This document shows, in pieces, positions 1 to 8,825 of a DNA stretch of 64,000 bases (position 1 is the first letter of the stretch; each line of letters begins with the position of its first letter). A program made the translations under genes and the position numbers. The notes under the pieces are model-generated. The model was not told the origin of the DNA, ran no database searches, and was given only the letters and a program-made list of their open reading frames with translations. The stretch comes from Microvirga zambiensis WSM3693 (GTDB taxonomy: Bacteria; Pseudomonadota; Alphaproteobacteria; Rhizobiales; Beijerinckiaceae): positions 62,001 through 126,000 of the forward strand of contig NZ_JAERQD010000006.1 of NCBI RefSeq assembly GCF_016735695.1, written 5' to 3'.

Positions 1-312
1 CAGAGCACCCGACCAACGGCCTGGGCGGAGTGGTTCGCCAGCGTCGGGGTGAAGGTGGGCAATCCCCTGCGCGGCCCGCGCTTCGAGCAGTTCGCCATGG
101 TCGCGCAGGCGGCGGCGGCGGGGCTCGGCGCCGGCCTCATTCCGCATTTCCTGATCGCGGACGAGCTGGCTTCGGGCCGCCTGGAGATCCTCTTTCCCAA
201 AAGCCTCGTCAGCGGCGGCGCCTATTACCTCGTCTACCCGGAGCACAAGGCGGAGACGCCGCTGCTGCGCTCGTTCCGCGACTGGATCCTGGAGGAGATC
301 CGTCAGGGATAA
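1..312 (+). CDS. LysR-family transcriptional regulator, C-terminal fragment
   Basis: The frame is open from base 1, so this is the 3' end of a gene cut by the window edge; 103 residues remain. The visible part fits the end of a LysR effector-binding domain: an early TRPTAWxxWF segment, then the conserved MVAQAAAAGLGAGLIPHFL block, and a final helix with RDWI typical of GcvA-like members. No DNA-binding domain is visible because it lies upstream of the window. The stop overlaps the end of the convergent transporter gene by about 10 bases. LysR regulators often control a neighbouring divergent gene, but that side is not in view, so the target is unknown. Confidence 0.85.
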   Translation, partial: QSTRPTAWAEWFASVGVKVGNPLRGPRFEQFAMVAQAAAAGLGAGLIPHFLIADELASGRLEILFPKSLVSGGAYYLVYPEHKAETPLLRSFRDWILEEIRQG

Positions 313-1490
313 TCCCTTTTCGGCTTCATGATTCGGAAGCTCAAGGTAAGTGCGACGAGGGCGCAGACGAAGATGGCGCTGACCATCGACAGGGATGTGC
401 CGTTGTAGGTCAGGCTGACCAGCACGATGATCGTGGCGCCCGTGCCGAGCTGCAGGGTGCCCATGAGGGCGGACGCCGTACCAGCGATCGGCCCATGCTC
501 CTCAAGGGCGAGCACCGCCGTCGAGGGAATGACGTAGCCGAGGCAGCCGAAGGAGAGAAACAGCAGCCCCCAGAGAACGAAGGCATTGTCGACGCCAAGA
601 AGCGTGAGGACGAAGAGCAGGCTCACCAGCATTGCGAAGGCCGAAATCGCGGTCCGCACGACCCGCTCGGCGCCGAAGCGGCGCATGAAGATGCTGTTGA
701 ACTGCGCGCTGCCGATGAAGGCGATGGCGTTCGAGGCGAAGATCATGCTGTAGGCCGAAGGCGACAGCCCGAAATGCTCGATGAAGATCACCGAGGAACC
801 GGCGAGATAGGCAAAGAAGCTCGCCTGGCTGAACCCGCCGATGAAGGCGAGCCCCAAGAAGCGCCGGTCCTTCAGGAGGCGTCCATAGGTGGCGAAGGCA
901 TGCCCCAGCCCTTTGCGGTCTTCGTCCGGCTTGTGAGTCTCCGGCAAAAGGAAGACGACCACGGCAAGGCCGGCAAGGCCGATGGCGGCAATCGCCCAGA
1001 AGATCACGCGCCAGCTGAAGAACGCCGTCAGCGTGCTGCCTGCCAGCGGCGCGAGGATCGGCGATACGCTGAAGACCAGCATGGTGGTGGCCATCAGCCG
1101 GGCTGCCTCATGCCCGGTATGCAGATCGCGAATGATGGCGCGAGGGATGACCATGGCGGCGCAGGATCCGACGCCCTGCAGGAAGCGGAATGCAATCAGG
1201 GTTTCCACATTCGGCGCGAAGCTGCAGCCGATCCCGGCGAGGATGAACAGCCCCAGTCCGAAATAGAGCGGGGGCTTGCGGCCGAAACGGTCGGACAAAG
1301 GCCCATAGACGATCTGGCAGACGGAGACCGCCAGGAAGAAGCTCATCAGACTCATCTGCACGGCGCTGACATCGACCTTGAAATCGCGGGCGATGGCCGG
1401 GAACGACGGCAGGTACATGTCGATGGCAAAGGGCCCGACAGCGGACAGCATGCCGAGGACGAGCGCATTGCGCAGAAAGGCGGACTTCAT
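303..1490 (-). CDS. Bcr/CflA-type MFS drug efflux transporter
   Basis: 395-residue major facilitator predicted to export drugs by proton antiport across the inner membrane. Twelve hydrophobic segments can be traced. The first is followed by DMYLPSFPAIARDF, the hallmark of the Bcr/CflA subfamily, and loop 2-3 carries the MFS motif A as GPLSDRFGRKP. I chose the ATG at 1490 (MKSAFLRN) because an upstream GTG at 1523 would add eleven residues with no hydrophobic character before the first membrane helix; neither start has a strong ribosome site. It converges on the LysR fragment. The substrate (bicyclomycin, chloramphenicol or other) cannot be read from sequence. Confidence 0.9.
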   Translation of the reverse strand: MKSAFLRNALVLGMLSAVGPFAIDMYLPSFPAIARDFKVDVSAVQMSLMSFFLAVSVCQIVYGPLSDRFGRKPPLYFGLGLFILAGIGCSFAPNVETLIAFRFLQGVGSCAAMVIPRAIIRDLHTGHEAARLMATTMLVFSVSPILAPLAGSTLTAFFSWRVIFWAIAAIGLAGLAVVVFLLPETHKPDEDRKGLGHAFATYGRLLKDRRFLGLAFIGGFSQASFFAYLAGSSVIFIEHFGLSPSAYSMIFASNAIAFIGSAQFNSIFMRRFGAERVVRTAISAFAMLVSLLFVLTLLGVDNAFVLWGLLFLSFGCLGYVIPSTAVLALEEHGPIAGTASALMGTLQLGTGATIIVLVSLTYNGTSLSMVSAIFVCALVALTLSFRIMKPKRDYP

Positions 1491-1681
1491 CGGAAACGGC
1501 TTTCGTAGCCCCGGCTGGTGCACCGGGATTGAGAAAACGGCCTGAACGCGGGGCGAAGCAGGTCAGGATATATCAGCGGAAAGGAATGGAAGCCCCCTCG
1601 GGCCTGGCGCACCGAAGGGTGTGCATTGCTTGTATGCCCTCTGGCGCTCAGGTCAAGCCTGGCCTACCCTTGAGGCTGGAC

Positions 1682-1747
1682 TATAATCCGCTCTTGGACC
1701 TGCGCTTACCTTTCGTTAACCATGAACGGTGATAGCTGATTAACCAT
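1682..1747 (+). promoter_or_regulatory. bcsN upstream region: TATAAT box and two CtrA-like half sites
   Basis: A perfect TATAAT lies at 1682-1687, but no good -35 box sits 16-18 bases upstream. Two identical TTAACCAT octamers follow at 1716-1723 and 1740-1747, 24 bases apart. TTAACCAT matches the described half-site of the alphaproteobacterial cell-cycle regulator CtrA. If the TATAAT box is used, both octamers fall just downstream of the start point, a position that would favour repression. The binding role is inferred from motif identity only. Confidence 0.35.
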
Positions 1748-1770
1748 CCAGCTGAACGGGGCTGGTCGCA

Positions 1771-1794
1771 AAGGAGGTCTTGGCTCCTCTGCGA
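1771..1794 (+). promoter_or_regulatory. Strong Shine-Dalgarno inside a possible small hairpin
   Basis: AAGGAGG at 1771-1777 is the best ribosome site in the area, yet it sits only two bases before an in-frame TTG (1780) and 68 bases before the first in-frame ATG (1846). AGGAG can pair with CTCCT at 1785-1789. It may serve a non-ATG start of bcsN or a short leader; I cannot decide. Confidence 0.25.
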
Positions 1795-1845
1795 AGGCTC
1801 CCTCTTCGGCTGTCCGGCTGGCCACCAGAGTTTTCAAAGTTCTTC

Positions 1846-2805
1846 ATGATTTTTTCGACGCCCCAGAATCGGACGAGCTTCGGCGCCAAGCCGTCGGATG
1901 CTTTCGCAGGGTCCGCCCGTCCGTCTGGCCTGAGGATGGCTGTCGATGCCGTTCTGGCCACGACCGTCCTGGCCACCCTGTCGGCCTGTGCCGGGCGCTC
2001 AGATCTGGGATTTGCGACCCTCATGTCCGAGGTCCCGGCAACGCGGGCGATCATCGTCCCCCCGCCCGGCGGACCCTCCGTCGTCGCCGTTCTCCAGCGC
2101 ACGTATCAGGACGGCATCTCGCAGGAGATCGCGCTCTCGACCGCCTCGCTGACCACCGGGCAGAATGCCTTCTACGTCAGCATGCTCAACAACACGCAGA
2201 CCAACCCCGAACAGGCCGAGACACTGTCGCTCCCCTCTCTCTCGCAGGACCGGCTCCTGTCGGAGATGGAAGACCGGATCCCTGGCGTCGAGATGCAGAC
2301 ATCGCTGGTCTATGTGCAGAACAAGTTCGGTCCCTTCGGCTTTGCGACCGGCCGGTCATCCAGCGGCGACCTCTGCCTCTATGCCTGGCAGCGGATCGAA
2401 CCGAACGAACCCGCCGTCTTCCTGCCGGGCGGCGCAGTTTCGGTCCGCCTGCGCCTGTGCGATGCGGACGCCACGGTCGAGCAGCTCCTGAGGGTCTTCT
2501 ACGGCTTCACGATTGCCGCCTATTACCGCCAGGAATCCTGGAACCCCTACGGCGAACCGCCTCCGCCGCCGGCCCAGCTCGGCGAGACGAATGCACCGAT
2601 GTATCCGCTGGGCCTCGGCAGCGACACGACCGTTGTCCGCCGCCGCACCATTTCCGGCGAAACCCGCCGCGCTGCTCCGGCAGCACCCAGACGCATGATC
2701 GATAAAGACACGAGCACGCCGGCCATCACCACACAACCCCTGCCGCCTCCGCCGACTGCGCCCGAGAGCGGCTATCCCGTCGTCCCCCCGCCTCCGATCC
2801 AATAG
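1846..2805 (+). CDS. bcsN: Cellulose biosynthesis protein BcsN
   Basis: Product of 319 residues from the ATG at 1846. It resembles BcsN, a poorly characterised accessory protein encoded beside bcsAB in Rhizobiales. A hydrophobic stretch ending in TLSACAG forms a lipobox, so it is probably a lipoprotein exported to the periplasm. The central domain (EMEDRIPGVEM, LVYVQNKFGPFGFA, DLCLYAWQRI) is followed by a proline-rich tail. The start is uncertain: a TTG at 1780 has an AAGGAGG two bases away, the ATG at 1846 has no clear ribosome site, and the ATG at 1936 would begin right at the hydrophobic segment but lose the preceding arginines. It sits 162 bases before bcsA on the same strand. Confidence 0.75.
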   Translation: MIFSTPQNRTSFGAKPSDAFAGSARPSGLRMAVDAVLATTVLATLSACAGRSDLGFATLMSEVPATRAIIVPPPGGPSVVAVLQRTYQDGISQEIALSTASLTTGQNAFYVSMLNNTQTNPEQAETLSLPSLSQDRLLSEMEDRIPGVEMQTSLVYVQNKFGPFGFATGRSSSGDLCLYAWQRIEPNEPAVFLPGGAVSVRLRLCDADATVEQLLRVFYGFTIAAYYRQESWNPYGEPPPPPAQLGETNAPMYPLGLGSDTTVVRRRTISGETRRAAPAAPRRMIDKDTSTPAITTQPLPPPPTAPESGYPVVPPPPIQ

Positions 2806-2822
2806 CCACAGTTCATGGGACA

Positions 2823-2847
2823 AATGTTATCAAGTCACAATAACATT
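2823..2847. promoter_or_regulatory. Inverted repeat in the bcsN-bcsA spacer
   Basis: AATGTTAT (2823-2830) and ATAACATT (2840-2847) form an 8-base inverted repeat with a 9-base spacer in an unusually AT-rich intergenic region. A weak promoter-like pair follows (GTGACA at 2860-2865, 17 bases, TATCGA at 2883-2888). The geometry suits a dimeric regulator site upstream of a bcsA promoter; no specific regulator is recognised. Confidence 0.3.
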
Positions 2848-2967
2848 GTATTTACCCATGTGACATTAGGCCTACACTAAACTATCGATATATTCATGGA
2901 CCCTGGACTATTCTTCAACTAAGCGTGCCTCCTCCCACGCAAATCCTTTGAGCCGAGAACCTAGACG

Positions 2968-5163
2968 ATGCGAGCAGGTCTTATCGTGGCCTTTTGGGCT
3001 GTGGCGGCGATACTGATCGTCTCGATCGTGGCTCTACCCATCAGCCTCCAGGCACATCTGGTCGCAGGCCTCATGGTCGTGGCCTGCATGATCATCATCA
3101 AGTTCATGCGCGCCCAGGGCATCTGGCGCCTGATCGCACTGGCTCTCGGCACCGCCATCGTCCTGCGCTACGTCTTCTGGCGCACCACCAGCACCATCCC
3201 GCCGATCACCGAGGTGGCGAGCTTCATCCCCGGCTTCCTGCTCTATCTGGCCGAGATGTACAGCGTCATGATGCTGTTCCTGAGCCTTTTCGTGGTGTCG
3301 AGCCCCCTGCCCTCGCGCAAGGCCCCGCAGATCGACCCGCAGAACCTGCCGACCGTCGACATCTTCGTCCCGAGCTACAACGAGGGTGCAGATCTTCTGG
3401 CCACGACACTCGCCGCGGCCAAGGCGATGACCTATCCCGCCGACAAGATGACGGTCTGGCTTCTGGATGACGGCGGCACGGACGAGAAGTGCAATTCGAG
3501 CAACACTGCCTCCGCCCAGCAGGCCCGCGAACGTCGCGCCGAGTTGCAGGCGCTGTGTGCTTCCCTCGACGTGAAATACCTGACCCGCGCCCGCAACGTG
3601 CATGCCAAGGCGGGCAATCTCAACAACGGGCTCGAGAACTCGACCGGCGATCTGGTAGCGGTGTTCGATGCGGACCACGCCCCGGCCCGCAGCTTCCTCA
3701 CCGAGACCGTCGGGTACTTCACCAAGGACAAGAGCCTGTTCCTGGTCCAGACGCCGCACTTCTTCATCAATCCGGACCCGCTGGAGCGCAATCTCGGCAC
3801 CTTCCAGACCATGCCGTCCGAGAACGAGATGTTCTACGGCGTCATCCAGCGCGGCCTCGACAAGTGGGACGCCGCCTTCTTCTGCGGCTCGGCCGCCGTG
3901 CTGCGGCGCGAGGCCTTGCAGGAAACCAACGGCTTCAGCGGCGTCAGCATCACCGAGGATTGCGAGACCGCTCTCGAACTGCATTCCCGCGGCTGGACGA
4001 GCGTCTATGTGGACAAGCCGCTCATCGCCGGCCTGCAGCCGGACAGCTTCGCCAGCTTCATCGGCCAGCGCTCGCGCTGGGCTCAAGGCATGATGCAGAT
4101 CCTGCGCTACAAGTTCCCGCCCCTCAAGCGCGGGCTGAGGATCTCGCAGCGCCTCTGCTACATGTCGAGCAGCATGTTCTGGCTGTTCCCGTTCTCGCGG
4201 TTCTGCTTCCTCGTCTCGCCGCTGTGCTACCTGTTCTTCTCGCTCGAGATCTTCACCGCATCGGGCGGCGAGTTCTTCGCCTATACGTTCACCTACATGA
4301 TGGTGAACTTCATGATGCAGAACTACCTTTATGGCCGCTACCGCTGGCCGTGGATCTCGGATCTCTACGAATATATCCAGACGATCTATCTTTTGCCGGC
4401 CGTGCTGTCGGTGATCGCCAATCCCAGCAAGCCCACCTTCAAGGTGACGGCGAAGAACGAGTCCATGGAGGAAAGCCGGGTCTCGGAACTGGGAACGCCC
4501 TATTTCATCATCTTCGGCATCCTGATCCTCGGCGTCATCGCCACCGGAATCCGCGTCTGGGCCGAGCCCTACAAGGCCGACCTGACCCTGGTGACGGGAG
4601 CCTGGAACGTACTCAATCTCATCATCGCCGGCTGCGCGCTCGGCGTGGTGTCCGAGCGGGCGACGCGGCGCCAGAGCCACCGCGTGCGCGTCGAGCGGCC
4701 CTGCCGCTTCATCATGGGCGACGAGATCATCGATGCGGTCCTGAAGGACGTGTCGGTGGGCGGCGGCCGGCTCCATGTGCCGCCCTCGGCCGAGCCGCGC
4801 CTGAAGAAGGGAACTGCCGGCACTCTCGAGTTCCAACCCTTCGCCAACCTTCCCGTCCAGCACCTGCCGGTGGAGATCCGCAAGGTTAGCATGGACGACA
4901 AGGGCCTGCTGCTGGGGTGCCAGTTCCTGATCGAGAAGGCCGAGCACCGCAAGATGATCGCCGACCTCGTCTTCGCCAACGCGGACCAGTGGAGCACCTT
5001 CCAGAAGAACCGTCATCACGACATCGGCGTTCTGCGCGGGACGCTCTGGTTTTTCATGGTCGCGTTCTACCAGACCGGCCGCGGCCTCTCCTATTTCCTC
5101 GGCCTGCAGAGGATCGGCAGCTCCAGCCCGCCGGCCCCCTCCGTCGCCTCGGCCGCCAAGTAG
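2968..5163 (+). CDS. bcsA: Cellulose synthase catalytic subunit (UDP-forming) with PilZ domain
   Basis: 731-residue inner-membrane GT2 enzyme that polymerises UDP-glucose into beta-1,4-glucan and threads the chain across the membrane. N-terminal membrane helices lead into the catalytic domain, with D167-D168 (LLDDGG), the DAD triad at 234-236, TED at 329-331 and QRSRW at 367-371, the full D,D,D,QxxRW set. More helices follow, with the gating-loop region around NPSKPTFKVTAKN at about 485-497. The C-terminal PilZ domain has RRQSHR at 567-572 and DVSVGG at 594-599, the two motifs that bind cyclic di-GMP and relieve autoinhibition. Activity is therefore expected to depend on c-di-GMP. bcsB follows after nine bases. 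Confidence 0.97.
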   Translation: MRAGLIVAFWAVAAILIVSIVALPISLQAHLVAGLMVVACMIIIKFMRAQGIWRLIALALGTAIVLRYVFWRTTSTIPPITEVASFIPGFLLYLAEMYSVMMLFLSLFVVSSPLPSRKAPQIDPQNLPTVDIFVPSYNEGADLLATTLAAAKAMTYPADKMTVWLLDDGGTDEKCNSSNTASAQQARERRAELQALCASLDVKYLTRARNVHAKAGNLNNGLENSTGDLVAVFDADHAPARSFLTETVGYFTKDKSLFLVQTPHFFINPDPLERNLGTFQTMPSENEMFYGVIQRGLDKWDAAFFCGSAAVLRREALQETNGFSGVSITEDCETALELHSRGWTSVYVDKPLIAGLQPDSFASFIGQRSRWAQGMMQILRYKFPPLKRGLRISQRLCYMSSSMFWLFPFSRFCFLVSPLCYLFFSLEIFTASGGEFFAYTFTYMMVNFMMQNYLYGRYRWPWISDLYEYIQTIYLLPAVLSVIANPSKPTFKVTAKNESMEESRVSELGTPYFIIFGILILGVIATGIRVWAEPYKADLTLVTGAWNVLNLIIAGCALGVVSERATRRQSHRVRVERPCRFIMGDEIIDAVLKDVSVGGGRLHVPPSAEPRLKKGTAGTLEFQPFANLPVQHLPVEIRKVSMDDKGLLLGCQFLIEKAEHRKMIADLVFANADQWSTFQKNRHHDIGVLRGTLWFFMVAFYQTGRGLSYFLGLQRIGSSSPPAPSVASAAK

Positions 5164-5172
5164 AGGTGCCTC

Positions 5173-7731
5173 GTGCGTCTGGTCCATATCCTTCCTCTGC
5201 TGGCCTTGCAGGCTTTGGGTGCCACGGAAGCCGCCGCCCAGGCTTCACCCTTCACCATGTCGCCGAACGGGCAGAGCAATCCCCCCGCTGTCAGGCCCCA
5301 GCCGCAGCCTGCGGCACCCGCCCCCTCCGGCCAGGGCTTCGAGATGCGCCAACCCGGCGCTGCTCCAGCCACGCCTCCCGCAGCCCAGCCGTCTTCGCCT
5401 CCGGCGAATGCTGGAACGCCCTTCAACATGGGGCCGGCCCGCCAGGCTCCGGCATCGCCATCCCCCTCGCCTCAGACGGGTGCTGCGCCGGCGAGACAGC
5501 CGGCTCCGGCCGCGACGGCGGCACGTGGCGGCGTGCGGAACGAACGTCCGGTTCTTCCCTTCGAGACGGTTCGCCTGGAGGGGGAGTCGGACGCCAAGTC
5601 CTGGACGGTTCACCTCACGCAGGACGAAGCGGCAAGCGGGGCCTCCCTGGTGCTGGGCTTCAAGAATGCCGTCGTGGTCATGCCCGAGGGATCGCGCCTG
5701 CGGATCGCGATCAATGGGGAATCGGTGGTCGATACCCCGATCTCCTCGCCGAACGACATCAAGCGCCTGACCGCAACGATCCGTCCCGGTCTTCTGCGGG
5801 CGGGACAGAACATCATCCGCGCGGAAGCCTTCCAGCGCCACCGCACGGATTGCACAATCGATGCGACCTATGAGCTCTGGACCGATCTCGACTCGGCGAC
5901 GACCAGGCTCGTCTTTGCGGAAGGCGCGGCGAAGACCCTGCGCGGCCTGGACGATCTTCCGGCGGTGGGCGTCGACAGCACCGGCGTGACCACGATCCGC
6001 GTGGTTGCGCCGAAGATCTACCGCCCCGAAATCCGCGACCGCCTGCTGCGCCTCGTGCAATTGGTGGCCCTGCGCGGGCGCTACGCCCACCCGGTGATCC
6101 AGGTGGTGGAAACCGATCCCGGCCCCTCCCCCGTCGGCACGATCAAGGTGGCCATCGGCCTGGCCGGCGAATTGCGCGGATTGGTGGCTGGCATGCCGGA
6201 TGCCGCCTCGTCGCAGCCGCTCACGATGATGATGCAGGATCCCGGCTCCCTGGGCTCGACCCTCGTCGTGTCCGGTCCGACCTGGCAGGATCTCGACACC
6301 GCCATCGGCATCGTCGGTGCGCAGGCCGTCAACAACGCCAATGTCCAGCGCGGCATTCTCGACACGGCCGCCTGGCACTGGCCGGAAATCCTGACCGCCT
6401 TCGGTGCCCACTCCTTCCGCTTCGCGGATCTCGGCGTGCCGACGCAGGAATTCTCCGGGCGGCGCCTGAAGGCCGAATTCGCCATCAACCTGCCCTCCGA
6501 TTTCTACGCGACCGAATACGGCGAGGCGATCCTTCATCTCGATGCGGCCTATACCGCCGCGGTCCGGCCGGGCAGCCACATCAACGTGTTCGTCAACGGC
6601 ATGATCAGCACGCAGACGACGATCACCAAGCAGGGCGACATCGTCCGGCGGCACACCATCCGGCTGCCTCTCAGGAACTTCAAGGCCGGCATCAACCAGG
6701 TCACCATCGAAGCGATCCTGCTCACCGATGCGGACGAACGCTGCGCCCCCGGCGAGACGCTATCAGAATCGAACCGCTTGGTTCTCTTCGATACCTCGAC
6801 CCTCGATTTTCCGACCTATGGGCGCATCGGCCGCGTGCCGGACCTTGCCGTCATGAGCACCGGCCGGTTCCCGAACGAGGACGTCCCCACGACCATCGTC
6901 CTGGCACGGCCCGACCCGCTCAACTATTCCGCTGCCGGCACGCTGCTCGCCCGCATGGCGCGCAGCGGCGGCACACCCGTGCGGGCGCAGTTCTCCAACG
7001 CGGCTTCGGACGACGAATCCGTGCTCTTCATCGGCGCCGTCGATCAGATCCCGTCGGGCCTCCTCAACCGCGTGAAGGTTTCCGAACATCTGCGCATGAT
7101 CTGGCCCTCGACGCCCACGGGCGACAGGGCAGGACCGCAGGTGGCGAGCTCGGATTTCAGCCTGCCCACGTCCCAGGTCTCGCCCGATCGTCTCGCCACC
7201 GCATCGACCGACGAGGTCCGCCGGCGCTGGTCCGACACGTTCCAGCGGCGCGGCTTTTTCCAGCAGACGCTCGGCACCCTGCAGGGCTGGATGGAAAAGA
7301 CCTTCAGCCTCTCCCTCAGCTCCCTGTCGCTGGAGGAGCGAACCGACGCACCCTATGAGCCGCCGCAGCGCGCCTCCCTGCTCCTGGCCCAGAACCAGAG
7401 CGACACGGCCGGCGTGTGGACTCTTCTGACGGCGCGTACCGATCGGGCTCTGGCGGACGAGATGGCCCGCCTCGCCAACCCGCTGCTCTGGTCCCAGGTC
7501 GCGGGCCGGGCCGTCGCCCTGGAGCCCAGGGAGACGAAGCTCCAGGTCGAGCCCATCAACGATTATCGCTTCGTCCAGACGCAGCCGCTTTCTTTGAGGA
7601 ACATGCGCCTCGTGGCGGCGAACTGGATGTCCGCGAACCTCGTTCAATACGCGCTTCTCCTGCTGACGGCCTGCATGGTCCTGGGCGTCGCGACCTATCT
7701 GCTTCTGAACCGCCTGGGGCGCCGGCCATGA
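5173..7731 (+). CDS. bcsB: Cellulose synthase periplasmic subunit BcsB
   Basis: 852 residues from a GTG start, with AGAGG at 5162-5166. BcsB partners BcsA: it guides the nascent glucan through the periplasm and its C-terminal helix is needed for BcsA activity. There is an N-terminal signal segment (LLALQALGATEAAAQ), then a long Pro/Ala/Gln-rich stretch (about residues 30-115) that is unusually extended. The periplasmic BcsB domains start near LPFETVRLEG, and a single membrane anchor lies in the last 35 residues (LVQYALLLLTACMVLGVA). The stop overlaps the bcsZ start (ATGA at 7728-7731), so the two are probably translationally coupled. Confidence 0.93.
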   Translation: MRLVHILPLLALQALGATEAAAQASPFTMSPNGQSNPPAVRPQPQPAAPAPSGQGFEMRQPGAAPATPPAAQPSSPPANAGTPFNMGPARQAPASPSPSPQTGAAPARQPAPAATAARGGVRNERPVLPFETVRLEGESDAKSWTVHLTQDEAASGASLVLGFKNAVVVMPEGSRLRIAINGESVVDTPISSPNDIKRLTATIRPGLLRAGQNIIRAEAFQRHRTDCTIDATYELWTDLDSATTRLVFAEGAAKTLRGLDDLPAVGVDSTGVTTIRVVAPKIYRPEIRDRLLRLVQLVALRGRYAHPVIQVVETDPGPSPVGTIKVAIGLAGELRGLVAGMPDAASSQPLTMMMQDPGSLGSTLVVSGPTWQDLDTAIGIVGAQAVNNANVQRGILDTAAWHWPEILTAFGAHSFRFADLGVPTQEFSGRRLKAEFAINLPSDFYATEYGEAILHLDAAYTAAVRPGSHINVFVNGMISTQTTITKQGDIVRRHTIRLPLRNFKAGINQVTIEAILLTDADERCAPGETLSESNRLVLFDTSTLDFPTYGRIGRVPDLAVMSTGRFPNEDVPTTIVLARPDPLNYSAAGTLLARMARSGGTPVRAQFSNAASDDESVLFIGAVDQIPSGLLNRVKVSEHLRMIWPSTPTGDRAGPQVASSDFSLPTSQVSPDRLATASTDEVRRRWSDTFQRRGFFQQTLGTLQGWMEKTFSLSLSSLSLEERTDAPYEPPQRASLLLAQNQSDTAGVWTLLTARTDRALADEMARLANPLLWSQVAGRAVALEPRETKLQVEPINDYRFVQTQPLSLRNMRLVAANWMSANLVQYALLLLTACMVLGVATYLLLNRLGRRP

Positions 7732-8825
7732 CGGGCGATGCGTCTCCTCCGAAGCGGATTCTGCCCTGGCTCGTCACTGCAATTCTCCTTCTCACGGGGT
7801 CGATGGCCAGCTCCCAAACACTTTCCGTCCAGCCGCTGAACCTGGTGGGAACCATCTCCGCCGCCGACTGGGAGGCCTATCGCTCCCGTTTCGTCGAGGA
7901 CAGCGGACGGGTGGTCGACACCGCCAACGGCAACATCAGCCACAGCGAGGGCCAGGGCTACGGGCTCCTGCTCGCGCTGGCGGCCGGGGATCGACGCTCC
8001 TTCGAGCAGATCTGGAATTTCACCTTCACCGAGCTTCTCATCCGCGACGACGGCCTCGCGGTCTGGAAATGGGACCCCAACGGCAAACCGAAGATCACCG
8101 ACCGCAACAACGCGACCGACGGCGATCTTCTCATCGCCTACGCGCTTGCCCGGGCGGGAGCCGCCTGGCAGGAAACCCGCTACACCAATGCGGCTCAGAA
8201 GCTCGCCAAGGCGATCGGCAAAAGCACTTTGAGCCGCGCCGGAGGATCCCTCGTCCTGCTTCCAGGCTCCCAGGGCTTCGGTGCCGGCGATCGACCGGAT
8301 GGTCCGGTCATCAATCTTTCCTATTGGGTTTTCGAGACCTTCCCGGTCATGGCGGCCCTTGCGCCGGAATATGAGTGGACGCGCGTCTGGCGTGATGGCG
8401 TCATGTTGCTGCAGCAGGCAACCTCGGGCCGGGTGCGGCTTCCGGCCGATTGGATTTCTCTGCAAAACGGCCTGCAGCCCAAGCCTGCCGATGGCTTTCC
8501 CCCCGAATTCGGTTACAACTCGTTAAGGATACCGCTTTACCTGTTGAGAGCAGGAATGACCGAGATGGAGTGGCTGAGGGCTCTCAAGCAGCGCTGGTCT
8601 GCGGAGAATGAAGGGGTTGCCGTGATCAACGTCGTCACCGGCCAAGTGCGCGAGCGGCTTACCGACCAGGGTTACGCCATGCTTCCCGCCGCCCTGGCCT
8701 GTGCGCTCGACGGAACGCCGATTCCGGAGCCGCTCAAAAGCTTCGAGCCGAGCCTCTATTACCCGTCGACCCTGTATCTCTTGGCGAAATCCCTGCTCGG
8801 TGAAAAATATCCGCAATGCGTCTAG
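7728..8825 (+). CDS. bcsZ: Periplasmic endo-1,4-beta-glucanase, GH8
   Basis: 365-residue secreted cellulase of glycoside hydrolase family 8 that trims or edits cellulose during synthesis (called CelC in rhizobia). A signal segment at about residues 10-29 precedes the GH8 fold. The conserved HSEGQGYG motif places the general-acid glutamate at E74, and NATDGD (129-133) carries the conserved aspartates of the substrate cleft; WKWDPNGKP also matches the family. The length is normal for BcsZ. The start is fixed by the four-base overlap with bcsB, and the 3' end overlaps the next gene by ten bases, placing it firmly inside the operon. Confidence 0.93.
   Translation: MTGDASPPKRILPWLVTAILLLTGSMASSQTLSVQPLNLVGTISAADWEAYRSRFVEDSGRVVDTANGNISHSEGQGYGLLLALAAGDRRSFEQIWNFTFTELLIRDDGLAVWKWDPNGKPKITDRNNATDGDLLIAYALARAGAAWQETRYTNAAQKLAKAIGKSTLSRAGGSLVLLPGSQGFGAGDRPDGPVINLSYWVFETFPVMAALAPEYEWTRVWRDGVMLLQQATSGRVRLPADWISLQNGLQPKPADGFPPEFGYNSLRIPLYLLRAGMTEMEWLRALKQRWSAENEGVAVINVVTGQVRERLTDQGYAMLPAALACALDGTPIPEPLKSFEPSLYYPSTLYLLAKSLLGEKYPQCV

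Noticed and set aside
30..1508. Long plus-strand open frame of 492 codons opposite the MFS gene
   Set aside because: The product is a low-complexity string of E, R, G, A and D without hydrophobic core; the minus strand gives a clear 12-helix transporter. It is an antisense shadow of GC-rich codons.
3034..5187. 717-codon minus-strand open frame opposite bcsA
   Set aside because: bcsA has all catalytic and PilZ motifs in the other strand; the antisense product has the typical charged shadow composition.
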